Shown here: in pieces, positions 1-11,488 of the stretch
How the letters are laid out: the number at the start of each line of letters is the position of its first letter
How positions within the stretch are numbered: the first letter of the stretch is position 1
From: Cenococcum geophilum 1.58
Lineage: Eukaryota; Ascomycota; Dothideomycetes; Gloniales; Gloniaceae
Assembly: GCA_001692895.1 (NCBI GenBank)
Contig: KV748254.1
Coordinates: 714,834 to 778,833 of the forward strand
DNA: 64,000 nt
Reading direction: 5' to 3'
Translations under genes and position numbers: made by a program
The notes under the pieces: model-generated
What the model saw: only the letters and a program-made list of their open reading frames with translations
The model's database searches: none
Told to the model about the DNA's origin: nothing

Positions 1-620
1 ACTTATTTATTAAATCGCTCAGCTTGATCAAAACCACAAACATGATGACATAAATACGAAGATACTGCTTCTCAACTTCCATTTCTCCGAAACGCTTGCC
101 ATCTCTTGTCGTCCCCAAGAACAATACGCGGGATGCGGGTCCACCAACAAGACAATGGGCAAAATATTCGTTCTGGAACCACCATTTGATTATTGAAGAA
201 ACACAGTCGCCAATCAGACCAGGCTTGTCTGGATATAAGAGCAGGATTGAGATAGGATCATCGTATGGATGGATGCTGTGGCTGATTTTCAGAGGACTGC
301 ATGCACAGAATCGGCTGATATGTTCTGGTGAGTTCTCAGCCCGATAAGGCTGGCAGCGGCGATCCGACGTTCTGGCCCACCAGGGGTGCTATCACTCTCA
401 CTTTCCGAGGTTTGGTTCTTTAGACGTCAGCACGAAATTCACAGCATCATCTACAATTCCACGTATGAGCGCCGCTCAACCAGCTGGTTGGCAAAGCTTT
501 TGAGTGCTGAGTGACCGTATTTCAGAATAAATAGATGGGTATCGCTTTTCTAACTTCGTGAATATTATAGAATCAAGCCGTCCATCCCCGAAGCACTTCT
601 AATCCCCTGACAATCAGCGT
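1..620. other. No supported gene
   Basis: I see no convincing coding region here. The open frame at about 96-347 has no recognisable motif, unusual composition and no supporting splice structure. The stretch may hold the 3' flank of the transporter gene on the minus strand and the flank of a neighbour outside the window. Confidence 0.4.
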
Positions 621-2963
621 TTATGTCGTTGTCGAATTGGCCGGCTGAGAGAAATATTGTGCCTGCGATATATTTTGTTAGCATAAGGTTAATCTACTGG
701 GATCGTGCAGTTTTCCACATACCTCGTTTGTGACGAGCAAGCCAGCAATACTCGCGCTGCTAAGCGTTGAAATTACTCCGGATATCAATGCACTCACAGC
801 CAACCTCGAGACATCGCCACTCCTGCCAGGGCTGATTTGACTCAGCACGCCAATCTGGGTACCGAGTGCGCCAATATTTCCGAATCCGCAGACGGCATAA
901 GTGGCAATAAGGCGGGATCGTGATGAAAGAGTTTGGTAAATTGGGTCGGTCTGCAAAGTGCTGAATGCCACAAACTCGTTCGCAATAACCTTGATACCGA
1001 TTAACCTGCCAACGAGAAGCAAGTCTTTACCGGTTCGTGATACTCCGAGCAAGAACGCACTAGATTTGTCAGCAATTCAGGGTCGACCGTACTGAATAAT
1101 GAGAAAATCTTACATAGGGTAGCAGACGTAACCCAGGATCAACTCTAGCGTGAGGTCATACTCTCCATCAAGATTAATATAGTGACCCCACCAGGTGAGA
1201 AGACCATCGACAAAGTTGAGGAGAGCGATAATGCATAGAAGCGTGGCGACGATCATCCCACCAATTCTGTGAAGGTGTCAGCGATTGGCAATCTTATGTT
1301 TGATCCCTAAGGAAAGCTTACTTCAAGCCCAACCAAGCACCATTGGCGAAGGCGTGAAGAGAGTTCGCAGCGCGGTGTTCATCGTCATCTGGAATCACCA
1401 CTCTTCCGGCAGTCAGAGTCTCTTCCTCCTCTGGATAACGAAGTTTGCTAATGGCGAGTGAGGCGGGAATGCTCATGACGCAAGAAGAAATTAGAGCTTG
1501 TGGGTTGATACCCATGCCACTAGTACGCATTAGTCGGACAAACTCTTTCTGCCAAATTCCCATGGATACTCACATATATGCAACGAGCACACTACCCGCA
1601 ATCGTGGCAAAACCAGAGCACATAACTTGGTGCAGCTCTGCCTGGGTAAGGTGAGCAACGAAGGGCCTGATAAGCATAGCGGATTCTCCCTGTCCGATGA
1701 ATGGGGATGCAGAAGCGACAACTGCTTCGGCGCCAGAAACGCGCATGCTCCAGAAGAAGAAGACGGCGAATTTTTGAATGAACCATTGGAGAACGCCCCA
1801 GTAGTACAAAAGCTGGACGAAGGAGACGAAGAAAATGATGGCCGGAATCACACTGGTAAAGAACCATCCCAACTTTGGAACACTCGCATCGGTTAAGAAG
1901 GAGACACCGTCATTGGCGAAGCCGAGGAGTTCTCTACAGAGCGTCGAAATGAATGTGAAGATATCGCTGATAGAAGAGTGTGGTTAGTGTTCTATTTCGT
2001 GCTGGGTATTTGGATTGGTGACTTACTAGCCGGCCTTGGTTCTCAAGACGAATAGAGCAATGATGAATTGAACCAGCATTCCAACAATGACTGTGTGCCA
2101 TTTGATCATCTTCCTGTTCCTTGACGTTGCCCAAAAGACAAAGATGAACACAACCAGGCCAAACAAGCTGACAGCACGGTTTGCTCGTGTGTTATCTTGA
2201 CTCTCCGGGCTGGCAAAAGCTCCGACGATGATCACTGCAAGCGTCAAAGCAGCCCCGGCAGGGATTCTCATCTTCTCAGGAATGAGAGCACCAACTCTCA
2301 CACCAGTATTGTTCCAGACGAAATGCATTGGCCTTGTTACAATGGTGATAGGGACATGCCAGAAGAGGAGTCGCAACATGATGGCTAGCCAGAGGAGGAA
2401 AGGAATGATCCAATTCATGTCATGGCGATGGACGACCAAGCCCGCAATCCACCATCTGCCCAATAGAAATCAGCCTGCATAAAGCCAAGAGGAAACCACT
2501 TTGCGCAAACATTGCGTGTTGCGAGCTCATGGTGCAGCATTTCTTACCCAGTGAAGAGCATTGCGATGAATATGTGGAAGAAGATCCTGTATTTGGCGTA
2601 GAACCTGGAGAAGGCATGGCCTCGAGGATCCTCTTCGTCTCCAGCGCCTTCCACGGGGCTCATGCTGTCCCTGTCCATATCGCCAGTGCTAAACCCTCCG
2701 TTTTTCTCAATGTCCTTCTCTCTGCGCTCGGGGTGCTTTCGGCGGTGGAGCGCATTGTCCATTGGGTCGGGGTCGGGGATCACACTGGGCTCAGCCGTTG
2801 TGCCTTTTGAGTAGGCAATGTCGTCGTGGCGGCCCTTCTCCGCAAAGGCACTGTGATGGAGGTGGGCATGATGATGCTCATGTGCGACGTCGAGCACAGG
2901 GTCGGTATTCTCGACCACACCGGGCATTGGGGAGGCATTGTGCTGGCGGGGAATGTGGGCCAT
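621..2963 (-). CDS. Concentrative nucleoside transporter (CNT family)
   Basis: This is a polytopic plasma-membrane protein of the CNT/NupC family, expected to import nucleosides with protons (family knowledge). Exons on the minus strand are 2963-2548, 2455-2027, 1966-1574, 1519-1322, 1266-1114, 1059-723 and 662-621, giving 655 residues. All junctions have GT-AG ends and matching phase. The start is the ATG at 2963 (MAHIPRQHN); a longer frame upstream has only TTG. A cytosolic tail of about 125 residues, rich in His, Asp and Glu, precedes the membrane domain. Family signatures seen are FTGWWIAGL, SGAEAVVASASPFIGQGES with IRPFV, and GRLIGIKVIANEFVAF followed by ATYAVCGFGNIGALGTQIG. Introns 1-5 all fall in phase 2. 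The last intron (722-663) is inferred from GAG|GTATGT, a GCTAAC branch and CGCAG; if it is not removed, translation stops at 678 after 656 residues. Confidence 0.9.
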
Positions 2964-4282
2964 GTTGAAGGCGGACGAGTGCGATTGTCTGCTGCGGCAA
3001 GAAAACGGCGTTGGAGAAAATGGATCATCGTGATTCTGGCGCAAGTTTATAGAAGTCTAACGCCCGGTACGTTGCACCAACGTCTGCCAGTTAGGGCAGT
3101 GAATGGCGCTTGGCGAACAAAGGCAACTGCCCCTTCAGGCTACGGCGATAGGACCAGCCATGGTTGATTGGACAGCTATCGGTCATCTCCGCCTCCCTTG
3201 TGCTTCAGTAACTGTTTATCGGTGTCGGAGGCTGTTCATCTATTCCTTCCTCGGTGCGTTTGGACGGCGATAAGGCTGTCCTATCGAATAGGACTGTTGC
3301 CAGCATCTAAATTGCCCGCCTATCATCGTCAGCCCGTCAGCCCCAAGCTCTTCTTGGCGTGATAAGCGGCGGCAACTCGGCGGCGAAGGCTTCGGCTGAG
3401 GCACCGTCTTTGGCTGTTGTAGCATTCCAGAACTGACAACTCCCTATTTTGGCACCAAATCGCCGTCCTTCATGCCGGTTTCAGCCGCTCATGTTGTTGC
3501 ACACTGACAACTTGCGATTTGCCACCCGGCGATGCTCCAAGATCAATGTCCCATCGGAACGGTTATACTCGCATTAGTTACCTTCTCAACATGTAAATCA
3601 TCTTCGGAGATTTATAGCGAGCGCATCTATCGTATCTATGAATGCTTATTTGTCCGTCTCGGTCCACAGTAATTAGAAGCCATGTTTATGGCAGAGACTC
3701 GAACCAGTAGCGCATCCTTCCAGATAACGAATTGATACACAACAATATCGTGCATTAGCATCCTTCCCACCTAGCTCTGGTCCGTCTGAGAACATTGCAA
3801 TTGAAGCTAGTTTGCTCCTTAAAGGCGATATCTCGATCGTCTTGGCGTCATCTTCGGACTCGCTCACTCTGCCAGAAGCGGCATCGTAGGTTTGTCGCAA
3901 ACACTTCTCTTCCACCTTCCCTACCAACTTTAATTAGTCACCCTCAAGTGTCCGTGTTCTCAGCTAGTCCCCCATTGATTAGTTCCCAACATACAAATAG
4001 CCTGCGCTCCACCATTATATCTTCAATCCCAACTTCAAGCCTTTCTCTTCTCCTTGCGACCAGCGAATAATTCATAAACGATAATCAGCCACCAAACCCA
4101 AGTCAGCACTCTTCCCTCTTCTCTCCCATTCCTAACACAAAAAAAGAAAACCACACTCACCTCCGCCGCCATCATCACCGCAGGCGGACAACGCGCCCCC
4201 ATAACGACCCCTCCTGCCACCCAGCCGCGCGCCCCAGCTTCCCCGCCGCGTCCGCCGCAAGCGGCAGCACGTCGCGCGTGCC
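2964..4282. other. Intergenic, no supported gene
   Basis: This is the upstream region of the nucleoside transporter. Short open frames occur on both strands but none carries a recognisable domain or joins into a spliced model. An out-of-frame ATG on the minus strand at 3028, upstream of the transporter start, could act as a short upstream reading frame if it is transcribed. Confidence 0.4.
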
Positions 4283-4543
4283 TCACCAGCACCAGCTATT
4301 CGCAACCTCGCTGAGCAGCGTGACCCGGACGCCGCCGCAGCCCCAGTAGACGACGCGGCGCTGCCACGCGGCCAGCTGGTCGACGAGCCGCACCGCGCCG
4401 CCGAACGGCTACAACTGCAGCGCCAGGCCAGCCCCCAGCACCATTGCGCCCTCTGCCATGAACTGGATGTGTGCGGTTAGTCCGAGACATGGGTAGGGGC
4501 GTTGGGGGGACGAGGGAAGTGGGAGGTTTTTGCTGGGAGGCAT
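4283..4543 (-). pseudogene. Broken membrane-protein-like gene relic, GC-rich
   Basis: A minus-strand reading frame starts at ATG 4543 (MPPSKNLPLP) and continues as FMAEGAMVLGAGLALQL, which looks like a hydrophobic helix. It meets TAG at 4411-4409, then runs on in the same frame through RLVDQLAAWQRRVVYWGCGG and RVTLLSEVANSW to TGA at 4285. The stop fits a single CAG-to-TAG change. The stretch is far more GC-rich than its surroundings and its protein-like composition continues past the stop, so I read it as the decayed 5' part of a gene. A GTGAGG at 4287 could be a donor, but I found no convincing next exon. I do not recognise the family. It could also be a chance open frame in GC-rich DNA. Confidence 0.4.
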
Positions 4544-5832
4544 TGCGGGGGGCGGGATCGAGGCGGTTCGGCTGACCAAGAGTCGGTCGAGTCGAGCGCT
4601 AGAGGGCTGGGAGAGCCGCGGCTGTGGTGCTGGGCTTCGGAGAGGGTTGTGGAGGAGGTTCGGGGCTGAAAATGGGCAGGTCAGAGCGGCTTTGTGGCTT
4701 CTTTAAGGCTTCGCCGACGCTCTCGGCTTAGATTCGGCTTCGTCCGGTGCGTAGACGCGGTTTCAGGATGGGCCATCGAGACGACGTGCTGGGCCAGCTC
4801 TAGCCCGCAAGCCACCTGTTGTTTAGAGGGCCTAGGAAGTCGAATTAGGCGTCGCCTTACGCTGGGCCTACCATAGGGTGAACCTTCACGCCAGGGATGG
4901 CTGGTAGAGTGTCGAGAATGTGGAGAGGAGTAGCGAAGTGGCGGCGCTGTGTGAGGGTCCTGGAAGCTCCATTTGGGCGTGAAATGCTGGTGATGACTTT
5001 GCGTAGCACCGCGTTGGCCCAAATCTAGTTGATGACCCTGGAATTTCAATGCGAGCTTTGCGGTGATGAGAGCCTCGTTGGGAATTTAGCAGTCGCTTGG
5101 CATTCCGGCTCGACGATTAGATGCTATTCGAGCTATTTCAGAAAGAGCAGCTTTTTTTGGAGAGAAACTGGGGACCGGTTTAGGTACGCTCCATTTTGGA
5201 GGGAATTACATGAATTGTAAGGAATTAGAAATAAAAAACTGGAGATTTAAGAGAGCTCATATCCTTCACGAGCACAAGAAGATTTTTTTTCAATAGGACG
5301 TTGAAATGAAGACGCAGCATGATTCGACGTGGCTGAGCCGAATCCCTCGCATTGGTAGGCGCCTGGCGTAGACCCTACAGCGTGCACGAACCGCAATCCA
5401 GAGGTGTCAATGGTACAGTGAGAACTCTAATGCCATCTGATGGTAATAAGTAGCATTGGAAAGGAACTTTAAAACCTAATCAGCACGAGTTAAGGATGGT
5501 CAGTAGAGACAAGACTGCAACATGAAAGCATGTTGTCGCGGGATAACTCCCGATACAACAAGATTGTTTGGCAGATAGCCTTAGAAGGCATGTTCTCAAA
5601 ACCATCATTTAACAAGTAATCAAACAATAGGCTTTTCCAACCCAAGAAACCACCCTACACCAGTCCCTGCCAAATGCTAACGAAACAATCTAACAAACCC
5701 TCAAGAAATATACGGTAAGTTGAGATGATCCGTTCAACGCTCGGGAACGCCTTGCTCTCCACCCAGTTAAGTGCCTTGATAACCTTGCGCCACATATGCA
5801 TGGACGATGATAAATTTAGCCTCCCAAAAATA
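4544..5832. other. Intergenic, no supported gene
   Basis: This holds the 3' flank of rmd5 and the 5' flank of the GC-rich relic. Minus-strand frames near 4681-5049 and 5655-5903 are rich in Ser, Arg and His or lack family motifs, and overlap nothing conserved that I can see. Confidence 0.4.
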
Positions 5833-7251
5833 TTATAGAAACACCTTCTTCGCATCACGAGGATGACTTTCTCCGGGGCAGTACGGACATTTGAATTTTG
5901 CACCTTTGCTCAGCTTGTCGAGAGATTCCTGAGCAATAACATGGCCGCACGGCATCATCATCGGAGGGTTCTGATCCGTGCCTTGCTCCTTGGATACAGG
6001 GCATACGAAGATGGAATGGAAATGATATGAGGGCGGCAACGGTATTTCGACCTAGAGTGCCATAATTAGTAGAGCATTTAGGAAAAATATTAGAGAAGGA
6101 GCTTACAGGCAGCTCGTTCTGGGTAGTCCACTCAGTCCGCTTCTCTTTCATAATATTTTGCAACTTTAGAAGAGTCGGTAACGCGATGGCTCCAGCCGTT
6201 GCAGCAATGTACAGCGGGGAGTCTGCCGAAAGCCCCAGAAGCGAACAAAATTCTCTCGTAAATGAATTTGCCACCTCTTCCCACGCAGAGTCGTTGTAAA
6301 AGAACCGTCGATAGGGCGAGTCAGAGATGTTTTGCCAGAAAGCCATTGCTCCTACTAGTTGCTGGACTTCCCGAGCGTATCTATGCTGGAAAGGCCCAAA
6401 TTCACTCCTTGCGTATGCCCATGCACGCAGAGGACCGTTGGCCGAATCTCCCATGTTCCCCTCGCCATCATAACCCACGAATAGACAAACAAATTGTAAT
6501 CGACACAACTCAAACTCGAGATTGCTACCACGGGTTTCTAATACTGCGCTGCGCTCTCTTGCCCACGCGATAGCCGGTGCAAGGTTCCTTTGTTGTCTTA
6601 ACTCACGCAGAATGTGGTACATTTCCGCGAACTGCTGTTGCAGCTTTTCTGAGTTGAAGGTTCCATTCACCAGGTCCTTCTCCCAAGCCTTCTCTTGTAC
6701 GTATGGGTTTGGGGTTCCAGGCGTGGGCTCGGGATGTGGCGGACGAGCCTCCGCTTCTTGGATAAACGTAGAGGCAACAGAGAATTGGCCCTCGCGAAGG
6801 AGGTGCATGGCTATCGCTCGATTGACCAAGGAAGGGTGAGATGAGAGTGCATCATTCTCAGCAGTTGGTAATGGCTTGTCTTTGAATTTCTGGGAGATTT
6901 GTGATTAGTTCACAGTAACACAGCGGACCGCAGGAGACTTCACACCTTATCGAGTGCTTTGGAATATTTGTTGAGACCCGAGTGAATCTTCTTGAGATCG
7001 TCGTTTACTCTATCAAAGGACTGTTTGACGGGATTCTGGAGCTTTGCGAGGGTCATGGGTGTAGAATTAGGGTCTGCATGGGTCCATAATTAGCTAGGAA
7101 TCATTGCAGAGCTGTATTACGGAGTCTTACCTGCTGAGAGAGCTTTCCTAGCGTTTAAAAGTAGATCAATGGTCTTTTGGGCATCATCGATGCTCTTCTC
7201 CAGATTATCTCTCTTCTGTAGCTGCTCGACCTCATGTTTGAGTGCGTCCAT
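5833..7251 (-). CDS. rmd5: GID/CTLH E3 ubiquitin ligase RING subunit (Rmd5/Gid2, RMND5 homolog)
   Basis: This is the RING-type subunit of the GID/CTLH ubiquitin ligase, which in yeast triggers degradation of gluconeogenic enzymes (family knowledge). Exons are 7251-7131, 7073-6946, 6889-6107 and 6051-5833, giving 416 residues; the introns are 55-57 nt and all phases agree. The N-terminus ([17 protein letters not shown]) is helical and coiled-coil-like. The LisH/CTLH region follows, with [19 protein letters not shown] at about 100-120 and [20 protein letters not shown] further on. The C-terminal RING-like domain reads [18 protein letters not shown] and FKCPYCPGE. As is typical of Rmd5, the first CxxC pair is CxxS, so this RING is degenerate and probably works with a partner RING subunit such as Fyv10/Gid9. 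It is divergent from the STB6-like gene, with about 570 bp of shared upstream DNA. Confidence 0.95.
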
Positions 7252-7820
7252 AGCTGTCGACGTCCGCAAAGGCTATCCTAACTAGGACACCTTTCGGAAA
7301 GGAAGTTGAAGGCGTGATTGAAGACAAGAAGAAGAGACGGTTAGAGGTCGTGTTGCCACCGGGATCACATGTCCTGGGTCCATCCTAATCCGACGTTAGA
7401 TGTTGGGGTGGTGTTGGTGCTGCAGGTGATCTACAAGTGACGTGGGGCTAGTCGGGGTTCGTGCGGTCCACAACAAAGTGCTTTTCACTCCTAACAACCA
7501 CTTTCACGCTCCAGAACGGCAAACGATCCTACTTAGAGGAAGGCTAGCAAGCATAGGTAGTTAAGAGTGTTGGCTTCAGCTTTACCACTACAGCCTCCAG
7601 ACGCCGTGGCGACGAGCCTCAGCATCATAGAACTCGGATTGCAGAGCTGGGCACCCAGTCCTCTCTGCGAGCCCCATCTAGATGAGATGAAGACAACAAC
7701 CCGAATGGCTCCGCATATCTGTCTTCGTCCTTGTTGTTCTTGAGATGTTTCAGCGTCACCCAATACCTTCTTAGGACCATCTCCACGACGCCGCATATAA
7801 CTCTATACACACATTCCGAC
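7252..7820. promoter_or_regulatory. Shared divergent upstream region of rmd5 and the STB6-like gene
   Basis: These 569 bp separate two start codons pointing away from each other, so both promoters must lie here. No binding site or core promoter element could be identified with confidence. Minus-strand open frames inside (7533-7870) show no domain. Confidence 0.5.
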
Positions 7821-10558
7821 ATGGACCTTCGTCGGCGCGTTCCTGAGATAGAGACTGCTGTACCAGACATTAAGGACGGTACGGTAGCTACAGGCTACCA
7901 GACTGATTCATCGTTGTCCGGCACAACATCCTTGAAAGACTCTGCAAAGAACCCCTCCGGCCAGACTGCACATCAACGCTTTGTTCTTCCCGATCCTGTA
8001 GCATTTAGGTAGATAGCATGCCATAAAATTTTAGCAAAAGGCTGATTCGCATATATAGATACCTTGAGGAAGACCCTTCTACCACTGTTCTTGCGACGCG
8101 CCAGAAGCTCGAAGGTTACGAAATCTACCTCGTCGAACAATGGGCTTGTTCCAGAACACACCCGACCTTTATCATCACAACTTATACCGGAGACCCTTCA
8201 GATACGGTGGTAGTGAACGTGTTGAGCGTTCCAACGGATGAAGCAGCATGGTCACCCCAAATGAGGGTTTATTTTAGGGCTCTCAGCCAATATCACGCAC
8301 GAAAAAGGGAAACAAATCTTGGAACTCTGTTCATCACAAATCTAAGTGGCTTCCCTTCTTCATTGACAGTTATACCAGTTCCAGATGGCGATGTCAAGAA
8401 GCATCGCGAACTCTTTTTCGTCAACGAAAATTTGAAGAGACTAGGCTGCTCCGGACGTCTTGGAATCAAACTCGCAACTCCAAGTAATGCCACGGTGGCA
8501 AAATTCCATCAGCTTTATAGGACAAGCGATAAGATCCCCTTCTTCAGTTCTGTAATTGAACTTGTCAAATTGTGCCAAGTGGCTCTGGTGTTATTTGGCT
8601 CGCTCAAGCCGGAGTATGCTGATGGACTTCTATGTGACTTTACCGAGAAGGCCATCAATGACTGGTGGGTAGAGTTCGGAACAGAATATTATAGCATTGA
8701 GCCCCATGACGGAATACTCGGCCCTACTACGGTTGCTGCCCTATTGGGAATGCTTATGGGTGCACGGAACCGGCTGAGCGCATATAACGCACCTGTTGCA
8801 AAAGATGTCTTTGACATCGACAGCACGAAACGTGGAATTGCATACTTCCAAAAGTCTCAACGAATGCAAAAGACCCGACGTCTGGATCGCCAAACCCTAG
8901 AGGGACTGCGGAGAGCAACCGCGAAAGCAGCAAGTGGGGAGGGTTGGACTATGCCTCGAGCAGTCAAATCAACTGTTGCAGAACTTAGTGGGAAAGGAGG
9001 TGAGATGGTCATGGGAATGGTTGGTGGCAGAGAGAAAGCCGGAATTGCAGATATCGAAACTGTCGATATTGAAAGGTTCGTTGAACTTGTACATGGTCAA
9101 CGTTCAAAGTGGTTATGGTGGGGAAAACCACGGAAGACGCACACTGGAGACATGTTCAGCCGTTTACCTACAGAAGAAGGTATGATATTCCAAAAGGACG
9201 ATCAAGGCGGTTACGCATGGTCACGACAAAGACGAGAATCCATGCTTGACGACTCTAACTTGCGACGACGTGAGACTGCTGGGGATGATAGAAGGCAGCA
9301 ATCTGATGCCCGAACTAGCTGGGACGGAATTGAAAGAGAGGCGCCATCAAAGAAGGGAGCGCTCAAAAAGACTACTGGGAAAATTGATGCTCGCAGCGGC
9401 TTTGGGCGAATCAAAGATGCAGTAGGACTGCGAAGCCACCAGTCGAAACCATCTAAGGACGAGAATGGCCATGTTACTTCCTATCAATCAAAAGACGAGA
9501 ACGGCTCTGCTGTTCAACATACCGGCGGGGGACTTTCTAAGATCTCCGTCATTTCGCAGAAAGTTGAAGATGGCGGTTTAAAATATAATGCGGGCAGTGC
9601 AGCGAACTCTATCTCATCGCCTCGCCCTGGGGAGTCTTCTCGACCTTCATTTGGACCTACGTTCTCAAAGGTATTGACTGAGACACCCCACGAATCTCAG
9701 AATGCCTTTTTTCCAGATAAAAAGTCAATATCGCAGGGGGCTGAACAACCACAGGTGGATGCCATTCTCAGGTCCGAAGCCGACGAGTCGTCTAAACCAC
9801 CCACGGCCGAGAGCTCAGTTGCAGGCTCAATATATAGAGGCATTGATCTCACAAATCTCTTTCCATCAGATGACGCTCAAGATGTAGGAGTTCTGCTTCG
9901 TAGGACTCTGAGTTTTGATGAGTCCGCTTCCTATCCAAACGAAACCAGGAATGACAACTGGTGGCCCCGCCATCTATCCTTCAGCGTCGCTGAGGACAGC
10001 GTTTTAACATGGAACGCTATTGGTCACGCTTTCGCCCAGACATCGGACAGTAATACGTCTCCAAGGGAACAGATAAGGAGAGAGTTGGTTTTAGCGGATG
10101 AAGCAAAGCGTATGCGGGAGCGTGTTGCACGTTTAAGCAGCATAGACGGCGCTTGGGTAGAAGAAAGGATCATTAATATGCAATACTTGGATGAGCAAGC
10201 GGATCGCGACCAGCAGCAGCTTGATGAGATGTACTATCCTCGCCTCGAGGAGTATCGGGCCCTCCGGGAGGATGCTCATGAGATCTTGACGCAGGAACGG
10301 TCCCAACTGCAGAATGCTATCAAAGATGTTGAGACTCTGGGGGCAAAACTTGAATACGAAATCAATGCTCTTAGAAGCAAGGTTGATGATGTTGATGACG
10401 GAGTTGCTGAATTTGAGAGGCAGGTTGATATTGTAGAAGACAGAGTGAAAGAACTTGAGGAGGTGGTAAGAGAGAAAGAAGGCTGGGCACACTGGATGCT
10501 GAGGGTAATGACGGGCGTTGGCAGGCCGCCGGATCCTACTGTCCCCGCTGCAGGTTAA
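7821..10558 (+). CDS. STB6-like protein (Sin3-binding protein family) with C-terminal coiled coil
   Basis: Exons 7821-8008 and 8059-10558 give 895 residues; the intron is 50 nt and in phase 2. The N-terminal domain, about residues 55-310, resembles the fungal STB6/STB2 N-terminal domain: FRYLEEDPSTTVLATRQKLE, YEIYLVEQWACSR, then FITTYTGDPSDTVVVNV, WSPQMRVYFRAL and GTLFITNLSGFPSSLTVIPV. In yeast these proteins were found as Sin3 interactors (family knowledge); a link to histone deacetylase regulation here is inference. Residues about 330-720 are polar and probably disordered. From about 725 to 875 there is a long coiled coil (EEYRALREDAHEI, YEINALRSKVDDVDD, IVEDRVKELEEVV), then a conserved-looking tail GWAHWMLRVMTGVG. 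The reading frame is also open upstream of the chosen ATG, so a longer start is possible, but ATG 7821 is the first methionine that leads cleanly into exon 1. Confidence 0.85.
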
Positions 10559-11488
10559 GGTCTGGACGTAAGCAACGAGTTCCTCATCCAAGCGTCTCGA
10601 ATGTCTAGAGGACTACTAAGAGACCGAAGATATAATTATAATAAATTTAAAGGCATACCTTGGTGCTATTACCTAGTCTAATGCTGCTGAGAGTTGGTTG
10701 CCTCCCTTTTGTAATGCGCCTTCTCTGTAATTAATAGCTATCTGCATACAAAAATTCTTTTTGAGCGTGGTGGTACCTTGGCTTCCATGAACTTGTTGCC
10801 AAGCAGATCGTGAAGTGTTTCTCTAAATGGAATGGCTAGGAAGCGATCACGGAAATTCCAGCAATGCCGATGAGCTTCTCAAGCTTCGCCCAATCCACCC
10901 AGCCACATCATAGGGCAGTCCGGTTGACAGAAACAGTTTGAGCTGTGGAGTGCTGCGCCTCCTTTTAGCGAACTGCTGCCTGATGCTTAAGGAGGCCGTT
11001 AAATTGTCAATGAGCTCTGACCAAATGCTAGCCACTCAGGCATAGGTACTCAGCGACTACATTCTATCTTTGCTAATGCTGAAGCGTTTAAGCATCTTTC
11101 AAGTTGATATTCCTTGAGTTTAACTCTGTAGTTCTTCGAGTCTCGAAAACGCCTTGGATAAATTTATAAGTTATATACAGCAGGAGGCGATAGTTCTTTG
11201 CACGATCTTGGCTGCATTAGGTTAATAGCAATGTAACCGGGTCCTCCAAGTCACTCCGCCCTTTTCCAAGAGCCCTTGAGAAAAGGGCTCTTGAGCTGCA
11301 ATTGCGCCCACCTGCAAAAAGGCGGAAGATGAGCAAAAGTCCTATGTAATAAGCGTCAGGCCACCTTGTCAATCCTAATTCATTTCATAGTCTGTCTGTC
11401 GTTGAGTCATTGCCGTTAACAAGACGTTTTCTGTCCATCGCGACGTCGACTGCCGCTGCTGACAATTCCCACGAGTTCGACAACGAAG
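10559..11488. other. Intergenic region with a strong hairpin
   Basis: No gene is visible. At 11267-11293 there is a perfect 11-bp inverted repeat, CAAGAGCCCTT and AAGGGCTCTTG, separated by 5 bases. It lies about 195 bp upstream of the fusion gene's start codon, so it could be part of its promoter or 5' UTR, or a terminator-like fold. Its role is unknown. Confidence 0.5.

Noticed and set aside
96..347. 83-codon open frame at the left edge
   Set aside because: No motif, no splice partner and composition like noncoding DNA.
2964..3044. Longer N-terminus for the nucleoside transporter starting at 3044
   Set aside because: That codon is TTG; the first ATG in this frame is at 2963.
3680..3735. 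tRNA-like GGTTCGAGTC box on the minus strand
   Set aside because: The bases around it do not form a T-stem, and no acceptor stem, D-arm or anticodon arm could be drawn.
4681..5049. 122-codon minus-strand frame upstream of the GC-rich relic
   Set aside because: Ser-, Arg- and His-rich with no recognisable domain; looks like a chance frame in GC-rich DNA.
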